A program made the position numbers and the translations under genes. From NCBI RefSeq assembly GCF_051020975.1, contig NW_027478162.1, forward strand, positions 1,176,501 to 1,240,500: a DNA stretch of 64,000 bases, in the 5' to 3' direction. The notes beneath the pieces were generated by a model. It saw only the letters and a program-made list of their open reading frames with translations, had not been told where the DNA came from and did no database searches. Below, one piece after another: positions 9,593 to 22,471 of the stretch; positions within the stretch are counted from its first letter, which is position 1, and every line of letters starts with the position of its first letter. The DNA comes from Osmia lignaria lignaria. Taxonomy: Eukaryota; Arthropoda; Insecta; Hymenoptera; Megachilidae.

Positions 9593-12500
9593 TTGCAGAT
9601 TCAGCTCGAAGGAACTGGCCTGACGGACATATTTCGAGATATTTCTTCTTCTTGTTGTTCTTCCTCTGCACAGCTAAGCTGGAAGTGGCATTTGCGGCTC
9701 GCACTAGTGCAGAGTTATCTCAAAGAAAGGGGTCACGGTGTTTCTGTATCTCTATTATGTTGGTGCGGCTTCGGAACTTTTAAATATCTTGATATATCTC
9801 GAGAACTACGCATCTGATCAAAAAATATCATAGAACGTGAAAAGTAGGAAACTTAATTCTCTACAAAAAAGGTCTCTTAACATTTTGCCATAGCTCGCGT
9901 CGTTTCCGAGATATTTGCAGATTTATCTCAAGGGAAGGGGCCTGTCGGACATATTTCGAAATATTTCTTCTTCTTGTTGTTCTTCTTCTGCACAGCTAAG
10001 CTGGAAGTGGCATTTGCGGCTCGCACTATTGCAGAGTTATCTCAAAGAAAGGGGCCACGGTGTTTCTGTATCTCTATTATGTTGGTGCGGCTTCGTAACT
10101 TTTAAATATCTCGATATATCTCGAAAACTACGCTTCTGATCAAAAAATATCATATAACATAAATTGTAGGAAACATAATTCTCTACAAAAAAGGTCTCTT
10201 AACATTTTGCCATAGCTCGCTTGGTTTCCGAGATGTTTGCAGATATATCTCAAGGGCAGGGGCCTGACGGACATATTTCGAGATATTTCTTCTTCTTGTT
10301 GTCCTTCTTCAGCACAGCTAAGCTCGAAGCGGCATTTCCAGCTCGCAATAGTGCAGAGTTATCTCAAAGAAAGGGGCCACGGTGTTTCTGTATCTCTATT
10401 ATGTTGGTGCGGTTTCGGAACTTTTAAATATCTCGATATATCTCGAAAACTACGCTTCTGATCAAAAAATATCATAGAACGTAAAAAGTAGGAAACTTAA
10501 TTCTCTACAAAAAAGGTCTCTTAACATTTTGCCATAGCTCGCTTCGTTTCCGAGATATTTGCAGATTTATCTCAAGGGAAGGGGCCTGGCGGACATATTT
10601 CGAGATATTTCTTCTTCTTGTTGTTCTTCTTCTGCACAGCTGAGCTGGAAGTGGCATTTGCAGGTCGCAATAGTGCAGAGTTATCTCAAAGAAAGGGGCC
10701 ACGGTGTTTCTGTATCTCTATTATGTTGGTGCGGCTTCGGAACTTTTAAATATCTCGATATATCTCGAAAACTACGCTTCTGATCAAAAAATATCATAGA
10801 ACGTAAATTGTAGGAAACATTATTCTCTACAAAAAAGGTCTCTTAACATTTTGCCATAGCTCGCTTCGTTTCCGAGATATTTGCAGATTCATCTCAAGGG
10901 AAGGGGTCTGACGGACATATTTCGAGATATTTCTTCTTCTTGTTGTTCTTCTTCTGCACAGCTAAGCTCGAAGCGGCATTTGCAGCTCGCAATAGTGCAG
11001 AGTTATCTCAAAGAAAGAGGCCACGGTGTTTCTGTACCTCTATTATGTTGGTGCAGCTTCGGAACTTTTAAATATCTTGATATATCTCGAGAACTACGCA
11101 TCTGATCAAAAAATATCATCGAACATAAAAAGTAGGAAACATAATTCTCTACAAAAAAGGTCTCTCAACATTTTGCCATAGCTCGCTTCGTTTCTGAGAT
11201 ATTTGCAGATATATCTCAAGGGCAGGGGCCTGACGGACATATTTCGAGATATTTCTTCTTCTTGTTGTTCTTCTTCTGCACAGCTAAGCTGGAAGTGGCA
11301 TTTACAGCTCGCAATAGTGCAGAGTTATCTCAAAGAAAGGGGCCACGGTGTTTCTGTATCTCTATTATGTTGGTGCGGCTTCGGAACTTTTAAATATCTT
11401 GATATATCTCGAGAACTGCGCATCTGATCAAAAAATATCATAGAACATAAAAAGTAGGAAACTTAATTCTCTACAAAAAAGGTCTCTTAACATTTTGCCA
11501 TAGCTCGCTTCGTTTCCGAGATATTTGCAGATTTATCTCAAGGGAAGGGGCCTGACGGACATATTTCGAGATATTTCTTCTTCTTGTTGTTCTTCTTCTG
11601 CACAGCTAAGCTGGAAGTGGCATTTACAGCTCGCAATAGTGCAGAGTTATCACAAAGAAAGGGGCCACGGTGTTTCTGTATCTCTATTATGTTGGTGCGG
11701 TTTCGGAACTTTTAAATATCTTGATATATCTCGAGAACTACGCATCTGATCAAAAAATATCATAGAGCATAAAAAGTAGGAAACTTAATTCTCTACAAAA
11801 AAGGTCTCTCAACATTTTGCCATAGCTCGATTCGTTTCCGAGATATTTGCAGATTCAGCTCAAAGGAACTGGCCTGACGGACATATTTCGAGATATTTCT
11901 TCTTCTTGTTGTTCTTCCTCTGCACAGCTAAGCTGGAAGTGGCATTTGCGGCTCGCACTAGTGCAGAGTTATCTCAAAGAAAGGGGCCACGGTGTTTCTG
12001 TATCTCTATTATGTTGGTACGGCTTCGGAACTTTTAAATATCTCGATATATCTCGAAAACTACGCTTCTGATCAAAAAATATCATAGAGCGTAAATTGTA
12101 GGAAACATTATTCTCTACAAAAAAGGTCTCTTAACATTTTGCCATAGCTCGCTTCGTTTCCGAGATATTTGGAGATTCATCTCAAGGGAAGTGGCCTGAC
12201 GGACATATTTCGAGATATTTCTTCTTCTTGTTGTTCTTCTCCTGCACAGCTAAACTGGAAGTGGCATTTCCAGCTCGCAATAGTGCAGAGTTATCTCAAA
12301 GAAAGGGGCCACGGTGTTTCTGTATCTCTATTATGTTGGTGCGGCTTCGGAACTTTTAAATATCTTGATATATCTCGAGAACTACGCATCTGATCAAAAA
12401 ATATCATAGAACATAAAAAGTAGTAAACTTAATTCTCTACAAAAAAGGTCTCTTAACATTTTGCCATAGCTCGCGTCGTTTCCGAGATATTTGCAGATTT

Positions 12501-14100
12501 ATCTCAAGGGAAGGGGCCTAACGGACATATTTCGAGATATTTCTTCTTCTTGTTGTTCTTCTTCTGCACAGCTAAACTGGAAGTGGCATTTCCAGCTCGC
12601 AATAGTGCAGAGTTATCTCAAAGAAAGGAGCCACGGTGTTTCTGTATCTCTATTATGTTGGTGCGGCTTCGGAACTTTTAAATATCTTGATATATCTCGA
12701 GAACTACGCATCTGATCAAAAAATATCATAGAACATAAAAAGTAGGAAGCTTAATTCTCTACAAAAGAGGTCTCTTAACATTTTGCCATAGCTCGCTTCG
12801 TTTCCGAGATATTTGCAGATTTATCTCAAGGGAAGGGGCCTGACGGACATATTTCGAGATATTTCTTCTTCTTGTTGTTCTTCTTCTGCACAGCTAAGCT
12901 GGAAGTGGCATTTGCGGCTCGCACTAGTGCAGAGTTATCTCAAAGAAAGGGGCCACGGTGTTTCTGTATCTCTATTATGTTGGTGCGGCTTCGGAACTTT
13001 TAAATATCTCGATATATCTCGAAAACTACGCTTCTGATCAAAAAATATCATAGAACATAAATTGTAGGAAACATAATTCTCTACAAAAAAGGTCTCTTAA
13101 CATTTTGTCATAGCTCGCTTCGTTTCCGAGATATTTGCAGATATATCTCAAGGGAAGGGGCCTGACGGACATATTTCGAGATATTTCTTCTTCTTGTTGT
13201 TCTTCTTCTGCACAGCTCAGCTGGAAGTGGCATTTACAGCGCGCAATAGTGCAGAGTTATCTCAAAGAAAGGGGCCACGGTGTTCCTGTATCTCTATTAT
13301 GTTGGTGCGGCTTCGGAACTTTTAAATATCTTGATATATCTCGAGAACTACGCATCTGATCAAAAAATATCATAGAACATAAAAAGTAGGAAGCTTAATT
13401 CTCTACAAAAGAGGTCTCTTAACATTTTGCCATAGCTCGCTTCGTTTCCGAGATATTTGCAGATTTATCTCAAGGGAAGGGGCCTAACGGACATATTTCG
13501 AGATATTTCTTCTTCTTGTTGTTCTTCTTCTGCACAGCTAAACTGGAAGTGGCATTTCCAGCTCGCAGTAGTGCAGAGTTATCTCAAAGAGAGGGGCCAC
13601 GGTGTTTCTGTATCTCTATTATGTTGGTGCGGCTTCGGAACTTTTAAATATCTCGATATATCTCGAAAACTACGCTTCTGATCAAAAAATATCATACAAC
13701 ATAAATTGTAGGAAACATAATTCTCTACAAAAAAGGTCTCTTAACATTTTGTCATAGCTCGCTTCGTTTCCGAGATATTTGCAGATATATCTCAAAGGAA
13801 GGGGCCTGACGGACATATTTCGAGATATTTCTTCTTCTTGTTGTTCTTCTTCTGCACAGCTAAGCTGGAAGTGGCATTTACAGCGCGCAATAGTGCAGAG
13901 TTATCTCAAAGAAAGGGGCCACGGTGTTTCTGTATCTCTATTATGTTGGTGCGGCTTCGGAACTTTTAAATATCTTGATATATCTCGAGAACTACGCATC
14001 TGATCAAAAAATATCATAGAACATAACAAGTAGGAAGCTTAATTCTCTACAAAAGAGGTCTCTTAACATTTTGCCATAGCTCGCTTCGTTTCCGAGATAT

Positions 14101-14422
14101 TTGCAGATTTATCTCAAGGGAAGGGGCCGGACGGACATATTTCGAGATATTTCTTCTTCTTGTTGTTCTTCCTCTGCACAGCTAAGCTGGAAGTGGCATT
14201 TGCAGCTCGCAATAGTGCAGAGTTATCTCAAAGAAAGGGGCCACGGTGTTTCTGTATCTCTATTATGTTGGTGCGGCTTTGGAACTTTTAAATATCTCGA
14301 TATATCTCGAAAACTACGCTTCTGATCAAAAAATATCATAGAACATAAATTGTAGGAAACATAATTCTCTACAAAAAAGGTCTCTTAACATTTTGCCATA
14401 GCTCGCTTCGTTTCCGAGATAT
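14101..14422. repeat. Monomer present in A, missing from B
   Basis: This unit has 'ggggccggacgg' at its 5' end, 'cttcctctgc' and a class K end. In copy B the preceding unit (32451) joins directly to the equivalent of 14423. The B junction (about 32740-32781) keeps 'acaaaagagg' from the end of unit 13779 and then 'gcagatatatctc' from the start of 14423. That pattern is a clean in-register loss of one monomer by unequal exchange. Confidence 0.85.
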
Positions 14423-16354
14423 TTGCAGATATATCTCAAGGGAAGGGGCCTGACGGACATATTTCGAGATATGTCTTCTTCTTGTTGTTCTTCTTCTGCA
14501 CAGCTAAGCTGGAAGTGGCATTTACAGCTCGCAATAGTGCAGTGTTATCTCAAAGAAAGGGGCCACGGTGTTTCTGTATCTCTATTATGTTGGTGCGGCT
14601 TCGGAACTTTTAAATATCTTGATATATCTCGCGAACTACGCATCAGATCAAAAAATATCATAGAACATAAAAAGTAGGAAACTTAATTCTCTACAAAAAA
14701 GGTCTCTTAACATTTTGCCATAGCTCTCTTCGTTTCCGAGATATTTGCAGATTTATCTCAAGGGAAGGGGCCTGACGGACATATTTCGAGATATTTCTTC
14801 TTCTTGATGTTCTTCTTCTGCACAGCTAAGCTGGAAGTGGCATTTGCAGCTCGCAATAGTGCAGAGTTATCTCAAAGAAAGGGGCCACGGTGTTTCTGTA
14901 TCTCTATTATGTTGGTGCGGCTTTGGAACTTTTAAATATCTCGATATATCTCGAAAACTACGCTTCTGATCAAAAAATATCATAGAACATAAATTGTAGG
15001 AAACATAATTCTCTACAAAAAAGGTCTCTTAGCATTTTGCCATAGCTCGCTTCGTTTCCGAGATATTTGCAGATATATCTGAAGGGAAGAGGCCTGACGG
15101 ACATATTTCGAGATATGTCTTCTTCTTGTTGTTCTTCTTCTGCACAGCTAAGCTGGAAGGGGCATTTACAGCTCGCAATAGTGCAGTGTTATCTCAAAGA
15201 AAGGGGCCACGGTGTTTCTGTATCTCTATTATGTTGGTGCGGCTTCGGAACTTTTAAATATCTTGATATATCTCGAGAACCACGCATCAGATCAAAAAAT
15301 ATCATAGAACATAAAAAGTATGAAACTTAATTCTCTACAAAAAAGGTCTCTTAACATTTTGCCATAGCTCTCTTCGTTTCCGAGATATTTGCAGATTTAT
15401 GTCAAGGGAAGGGGCCTGACGGACATATTTCGAGATATTTCTTCTTCTTGATGTTCTTCTTCTGCACAGCTAAGCTGGAAGTGGCATTTGCAGCTCGCAA
15501 TAGTGCAGAGTTATCTCAAAGAAAGGGGCCACGGTGTTTCTATATCTCTATTATGTTGGTGCGGCTTCGGAACTTTTAAATATCTTGATATATCTCGAGA
15601 ACTACGCATCTGATCAAAAAATATCATAGAACATAAAACGTAGGAAACTTAATTCTCTACAAAAAAGGTCTCTCAACATTTTGCCATAGCTCGCTTCGTT
15701 TCCGAGATATTTGCAGATTTATCTCAAGGGAAGGGGCCTGACGGACATATTTCGAGATATTTCTTTTTCTTGTTGTTCTTCTTCTGCACAGCTAAGCTGG
15801 AAGTGGCATCTGCGGCTCGCAATAGTGCAGAGTTATCTCAAAGAAAGGGGCCACGGTGTTTCTGTATCTCTATTATGTTGGTGCGGCTTCGGAACTTTTA
15901 AATATCTCGATATATCTCGAAAACTACGCTTCTGATCAAAAAATATCATAGAACATAAATTGTAGGAAACATAATTCTCTACAAAAAAGGTCTCTCAACA
16001 TTTTGCCATAGCTCGCTTCGTTTCCGAGATATTTGCAGATTTATCTCAAGGGAAGGGGCCTGACGGACATATTTCGAGATATTTCTTCTTCTTGTTGTTC
16101 TTCTTCTGCACAGCTAAGCTGGAAGTGGCATTTGCAGCTCGCAATAGTGCAGAGTTATCTCAAAGAAAGGGGCCACGGTGTTTCTGTATCTCTATTATGT
16201 TGGTGCGGCTTTGGAACTTTTAAATATCTCGATATATCTCGAAAACTACGCTTCTGATCAAAAAATATCATAGAACATAAATTGTAGGAAACATAATTCT
16301 CTACAAAAAAGGTCTCTTAACATTTTGCCATAGCTCGCTTCGTTTCCGAGATAT
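14423..16354. repeat. 6-monomer block in copy A
   Basis: Six units (14423, 14745, 15067, 15389, 15711, 16033) match the first six units of the 9-mer at 16355, in the same order. Markers are 'gatatgtcttc' with 'cgcatcagatc' (units 1 and 3), 'cttgatgttc' (units 2 and 4) and 'ggcatctgcggctcgcaatag' (unit 5). Differences from the next block include 'cttagcattttgcc' near 15030 in place of 'cttaacattttgcc'. It may be a truncated 9-mer or the precursor from which the 9-mer arose. Confidence 0.85.
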
Positions 16355-19252
16355 TTGCAGATATATCTCAAGGGAAGGGGCCTGACGGACATATTTCGAG
16401 ATATGTCTTCTTCTTGTTGTTCTTCTTCTGCACAGCTAAGCTGGAAGTGGCATTTACAGCTCGCAATAGTGCAGTGTTATCTCAAAGAAAGGGGCCACGG
16501 TGTTTCTGTATCTCTATTATGTTGGTGCGGCTTCGGAACTTTTAAATATCTTGATATATCTCGCGAACTACGCATCAGATCAAAAAATATCATAGAACAT
16601 AAAAAGTAGGAAACTTAATTCTCTACAAAAAAGGTCTCTTAACATTTTGCCATAGCTCTCTTCGTTTCCGAGATATTTGCAGATTTATCTCAAGGGAAGG
16701 GGCCTGACGGACATATTTCGAGATATTTCTTCTTCTTGATGTTCTTCTTCTGCACAGCTAAGCTGGAAGTGGCATTTGCAGCTCGCAATAGTGCAGAGTT
16801 ATCTCAAAGAAAGGGGCCACGGTGTTTCTGTATCTCTATTATGTTGGTGCGGCTTTGGAACTTTTAAATATCTCGATATATCTCGAAAACTACGCTTCTG
16901 ATCAAAAAATATCATAGAACATAAATTGTAGGAAACATAATTCTCTACAAAAAAGGTCTCTTAACATTTTGCCATAGCTCGCTTCGTTTCCGAGATATTT
17001 GCAGATATATCTGAAGGGAAGAGGCCTGACGGACATATTTCGAGATATGTCTTCTTCTTGTTGTTCTTCTTCTGCACAGCTAAGCTGGAAGGGGCATTTA
17101 CAGCTCGCAATAGTGCAGTGTTATCTCAAAGAAAGGGGCCACGGTGTTTCTGTATCTCTATTATGTTGGTGCGGCTTCGGAACTTTTAAATATCTTGATA
17201 TATCTCGAGAACCACGCATCAGATCAAAAAATATCATAGAACATAAAAAGTATGAAACTTAATTCTCTACAAAAAAGGTCTCTTAACATTTTGCCATAGC
17301 TCTCTTCGTTTCCGAGATATTTGCAGATTTATGTCAAGGGAAGGGGCCTGACGGACATATTTCGAGATATTTCTTCTTCTTGATGTTCTTCTTCTGCACA
17401 GCTAAGCTGGAAGTGGCATTTGCAGCTCGCAATAGTGCAGAGTTATCTCAAAGAAAGGGGCCACGGTGTTTCTATATCTCTATTATGTTGGTGCGGCTTC
17501 GGAACTTTTAAATATCTTGATATATCTCGAGAACTACGCATCTGATCAAAAAATATCATAGAACATAAAACGTAGGAAACTTAATTCTCTACAAAAAAGG
17601 TCTCTCAACATTTTGCCATAGCTCGCTTCGTTTCCGAGATATTTGCAGATTTATCTCAAGGGAAGGGGCCTGACGGACATATTTCGAGATATTTCTTTTT
17701 CTTGTTGTTCTTCTTCTGCACAGCTAAGCTGGAAGTGGCATCTGCGGCTCGCAATAGTGCAGAGTTATCTCAAAGAAAGGGGCCACGGTGTTTCTGTATC
17801 TCTATTATGTTGGTGCGGCTTCGGAACTTTTAAATATCTCGATATATCTCGAAAACTACGCTTCTGATCAAAAAATATCATAGAACATAAATTGTAGGAA
17901 ACATAATTCTCTACAAAAAAGGTCTCTCAACATTTTGCCATAGCTCGCTTCGTTTCCGAGATATTTGCAGATTTATCTCAAGGGAAGGGGCCTGACGGAC
18001 ATATTTCGAGATATTTCTTCTTCTTGTTGTTCTTCTTCTGCACAGCTAAGCTGGAAGTGGCATTTGCAGCTCGCAATAGTGCAGAGTTATCTCAAAGAAA
18101 GGGGCCACGGTGTTTCTGTATCTCTATTATGTTGGTGCGGCTTTGGAACTTTTAAATATCTCGATATATCTCGAAAACTACGCTTCTGATCAAAAAATAT
18201 CATAGAACACAAATTGTAGGAAACATAATTCTCTACAAAAAAGGTCTCTTAACATTTTGCCATAGCTCGCTTCGTTTCCGAGATATTTGCAGATATATCT
18301 CAAGGGAAGGGGCCTGACGGACATATTTCGAGATATGTCTTCTTCTTGTTGTTCTTCTTCTGCACAGCTAAGCCGGAAGTGGCATTTACAGCTCGCAATA
18401 GTGCAGAGTTATCTCAAAGAAAGGGGCCACGGTGTTTCTGTATCTCTATTATGTTGGTGCGGCTTCGGAACTTTTAAATATCTTGATATATCTCGAGAAC
18501 TACGCATCAGATCAAAAAATATCATAGAACATAAAAAGTAGGAAACTTAATTCTCTACAAAAAAGGTCGCTTAACATTTTGCCATAGCTCTCTTCGTTTC
18601 CGAGATATTTGCAGATTTACCTCAAGGGAAGGGGCCTGACGGACATATTTCGAGATATTTCTTCTTCTTGATGTTCTTCTTCTGCACAGCTAAGCTGGAA
18701 GTGGCATTTGCAGCTCGCAATAGTGCAGAGTTATCTCAAAGAAAGGGGCCACGGTGTTTCTGTATCTCTATTATGTTGGTGCGGCTTCGGAACTTTTAAA
18801 TATCTTGATATATCTCGAGAGTTACGCGTCTGATCAAAAAATATCATAGAACATAAAAAGTAGGAAACATAATTCTCTACAAAAAAGGTCTCTCAACATT
18901 TTGCCATAGCTCGCTTCGTTTCCGAGATATTTGCAGATTTATCTGAAGGGAAGTGGCCTGACGGACATATTTCGAGATATTTCTTCTTCTTGTTGTTCTT
19001 CCTCTGCACAGCTAAGCTGGAAGTGGCATTTGCGGCTCGCACTAGTGCAGAGTTATCTCAAAGAAAGGGGCCACGGTGTTTCTGTATCTCTATTATGTTG
19101 GTGCGGCTTCGGAACTTTTAAATATCTTGATATATCTCGAGAACTACGCATCTGATCAAAAAATATCATAGAACATAAAAAGTAGGAAACTTAATTCTCT
19201 ACAAAAAAGGTCTCTTAACATTTTGCCATAGCTCTCTTCGTTTCCGAGATAT
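16355..19252. repeat. 9-monomer higher-order repeat, copy A1 (2898 bp)
   Basis: Units 16355 to 18931 form an ordered set of nine. The last three are 18287 ('aagccggaag', 'cgcatcagatc'), 18609 ('gatttacctc', 'gagagttacgcgtc', 'aaggtcgctt') and 18931 ('ctgaagggaagtgg', 'cttcctctgc'). The same nine follow immediately at 19253. Units 7 and 8 resemble units 1 and 2, so the 9-mer itself seems built from an older shorter block. Confidence 0.9.
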
Positions 19253-22150
19253 TTGCAGATTTATCTCAAGGGAAGGGGCCTGACGGACATATTTCGAGAT
19301 ATGTCTTCTTCTTGTTGTTCTTCTTCTGCACAGCTAAGCTGGAAGTGGCATTTACAGCTCGCAATAGTGCAGTGTTATCTCAAAGAAAGGGGCCACGGTG
19401 TTTCTGTATCTCTATTATGTTGGTGCGGCTTCGGAACTTTTAAATATCTTGATATATCTCGCGAACTACGCATCAGATCAAAAAATATCATAGAACATAA
19501 AAAGTAGGAAACTTAATTCTCTACAAAAAAGGTCTCTTAACATTTTGCCATAGCTCTCTTCGTTTCCGAGATATTTGCAGATTTATCTCAAGGGAAGGGG
19601 CCTGACGGACATATTTCGAGATATTTCTTCTTCTTGATGTTCTTCTTCTGCACAGCTAAGCTGGAAGTGGCATTTGCAGCTCGCAATAGTGCAGAGTTAT
19701 CTCAAAGAAAGGGGCCACGGTGTTTCTGTATCTCTATTATGTTGGTGCGGCTTTGGAACTTTTAAATATCTCGATATATCTCGAAAACTACGCTTCTGAT
19801 CAAAAAATATCATAGAACATAAATTGTAGGAAACATAATTCTCTACAAAAAAGGTCTCTTAACATTTTGCCATAGCTCGCTTCGTTTCCGAGATATTTGC
19901 AGATATATCTGAAGGGAAGAGGCCTGACGGACATATTTCGAGATATGTCTTCTTCTTGTTGTTCTTCTTCTGCACAGCTAAGCTGGAAGGGGCATTTACA
20001 GCTCGCAATAGTGCAGTGTTATCTCAAAGAAAGGGGCCACGGTGTTTCTGTATCTCTATTATGTTGGTGCGGCTTCGGAACTTTTAAATATCTTGATATA
20101 TCTCGAGAACCACGCATCAGATCAAAAAATATCATAGAACATAAAAAGTATGAAACTTAATTCTCTACAAAAAAGGTCTCTTAACATTTTGCCATAGCTC
20201 TCTTCGTTTCCGAGATATTTGCAGATTTATGTCAAGGGAAGGGGCCTGACGGACATATTTCGAGATATTTCTTCTTCTTGATGTTCTTCTTCTGCACAGC
20301 TAAGCTGGAAGTGGCATTTGCAGCTCGCAATAGTGCAGAGTTATCTCAAAGAAAGGGGCCACGGTGTTTCTATATCTCTATTATGTTGGTGCGGCTTCGG
20401 AACTTTTAAATATCTTGATATATCTCGAGAACTACGCATCTGATCAAAAAATATCATAGAACATAAAACGTAGGAAACTTAATTCTCTACAAAAAAGGTC
20501 TCTCAACATTTTGCCATAGCTCGCTTCGTTTCCGAGATATTTGCAGATTTATCTCAAGGGAAGGGGCCTGACGGACATATTTCGAGATATTTCTTTTTCT
20601 TGTTGTTCTTCTTCTGCACAGCTAAGCTGGAAGTGGCATCTGCGGCTCGCAATAGTGCAGAGTTATCTCAAAGAAAGGGGCCACGGTGTTTCTGTATCTC
20701 TATTATGTTGGTGCGGCTTCGGAACTTTTAAATATCTCGATATATCTCGAAAACTACGCTTCTGATCAAAAAATATCATAGAACATAAATTGTAGGAAAC
20801 ATAATTCTCTACAAAAAAGGTCTCTCAACATTTTGCCATAGCTCGCTTCGTTTCCGAGATATTTGCAGATTTATCTCAAGGGAAGGGGCCTGACGGACAT
20901 ATTTCGAGATATTTCTTCTTCTTGTTGTTCTTCTTCTGCACAGCTAAGCTGGAAGTGGCATTTGCAGCTCGCAATAGTGCAGAGTTATCTCAAAGAAAGG
21001 GGCCACGGTGTTTCTGTATCTCTATTATGTTGGTGCGGCTTTGGAACTTTTAAATATCTCGATATATCTCGAAAACTACGCTTCTGATCAAAAAATATCA
21101 TAGAACACAAATTGTAGGAAACATAATTCTCTACAAAAAAGGTCTCTTAACATTTTGCCATAGCTCGCTTCGTTTCCGAGATATTTGCAGATATATCTCA
21201 AGGGAAGGGGCCTGACGGACATATTTCGAGATATGTCTTCTTCTTGTTGTTCTTCTTCTGCACAGCTAAGCCGGAAGTGGCATTTACAGCTCGCAATAGT
21301 GCAGAGTTATCTCAAAGAAAGGGGCCACGGTGTTTCTGTATCTCTATTATGTTGGTGCGGCTTCGGAACTTTTAAATATCTTGATATATCTCGAGAACTA
21401 CGCATCAGATCAAAAAATATCATAGAACATAAAAAGTAGGAAACTTAATTCTCTACAAAAAAGGTCGCTTAACATTTTGCCATAGCTCTCTTCGTTTCCG
21501 AGATATTTGCAGATTTACCTCAAGGGAAGGGGCCTGACGGACATATTTCGAGATATTTCTTCTTCTTGATGTTCTTCTTCTGCACAGCTAAGCTGGAAGT
21601 GGCATTTGCAGCTCGCAATAGTGCAGAGTTATCTCAAAGAAAGGGGCCACGGTGTTTCTGTATCTCTATTATGTTGGTGCGGCTTCGGAACTTTTAAATA
21701 TCTTGATATATCTCGAGAGTTACGCGTCTGATCAAAAAATATCATAGAACATAAAAAGTAGGAAACATAATTCTCTACAAAAAAGGTCTCTCAACATTTT
21801 GCCATAGCTCGCTTCGTTTCCGAGATATTTGCAGATTTATCTGAAGGGAAGTGGCCTGACGGACATATTTCGAGATATTTCTTCTTCTTGTTGTTCTTCC
21901 TCTGCACAGCTAAGCTGGAAGTGGCATTTGCGGCTCGCACTAGTGCAGAGTTATCTCAAAGAAAGGGGCCACGGTGTTTCTGTATCTCTATTATGTTGGT
22001 GCGGCTTCGGAACTTTTAAATATCTTGATATATCTCGAGAACTACGCATCTGATCAAAAAATATCATAGAACATAAAAAGTAGGAAACTTAATTCTCTAC
22101 AAAAAAGGTCTCTTAACATTTTGCCATAGCTCTCTTCGTTTCCGAGATAT
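19253..22150. repeat. 9-monomer higher-order repeat, copy A2 (2898 bp)
   Basis: This is a tandem second copy of A1, exactly 9 x 322 bp downstream. Private markers such as 'gaacacaaattg' (18208 and 21106) and 'aagccggaag' appear in both. Its first unit begins with 'ctctcttcg' and 'gatttatctc' instead of 'ctcgcttcg' and 'gatatatctc'. The same version stands at the end of A2 (about 22130-22165), which places the crossover inside a monomer near the 'gacggacatatttc' stretch. Confidence 0.9.
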
Positions 22151-22471
22151 TTGCAGATTTATCTCAAGGGAAGGGGCCTGACGGACACATTTCGAGATAT
22201 TTCTTCTTCTTGTTGTTCTTCTTCTGCACAGCTAAGCTGGAAGTGGCATTTGCAGCTCGCAATAGTGCAGAGTTATCTCAAAGAAAGGGGCCACGGTGTT
22301 TCTGTATCTCTATTATGTTGGTGCGGCTTCGGAACTTTTAAATATCTTGATATATCTCGAGAACTACGCATCTGATCAAAAAATATCATAGAACATAAAA
22401 AGTAGGAAACTTAATTCTCTACAAAAAAGTCTCGTAAGATTTTGCCATAGCTCGCTTCGTTTCCGAGATAT
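22151..22471. repeat. 321-bp monomer with 1-bp deletion
   Basis: This is the first unit after the 9-mers. It has 'gacggacacatttcg' at its 5' side. Its 3' end reads 'acaaaaaagtctcgtaagat', having lost one G of 'aaggtctc'. The same deletion is present in unit 37603 of copy B, so it predates the A/B duplication. A similar loss at the window end (about 63955) reads 'aaaaaagtctgtt'. Confidence 0.9.

Larger units (their letters stand above)
258..10907. repeat. Left field of mixed monomer variants
   Basis: These are 33 complete monomers and part of a 34th. Units before about 2833 mostly carry the 'gcggctcgcactag' middle and the 'ctcgagaactacgcatctgatc' 3' end (class E). Later units mix this with class K ('ctcgaaaactacgcttctgatc', usually followed by 'ataaattgtagg'). 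The 5' variants 'attcagctcaaaggaactgg' (3800, 5088, 5732, 9593) and 'attcatctc' are interspersed. Repeat order is irregular compared with the A/B region, with short blocks re-used at distances of 3, 5, 8 and 14 monomers. No gene was found. Confidence 0.85.
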
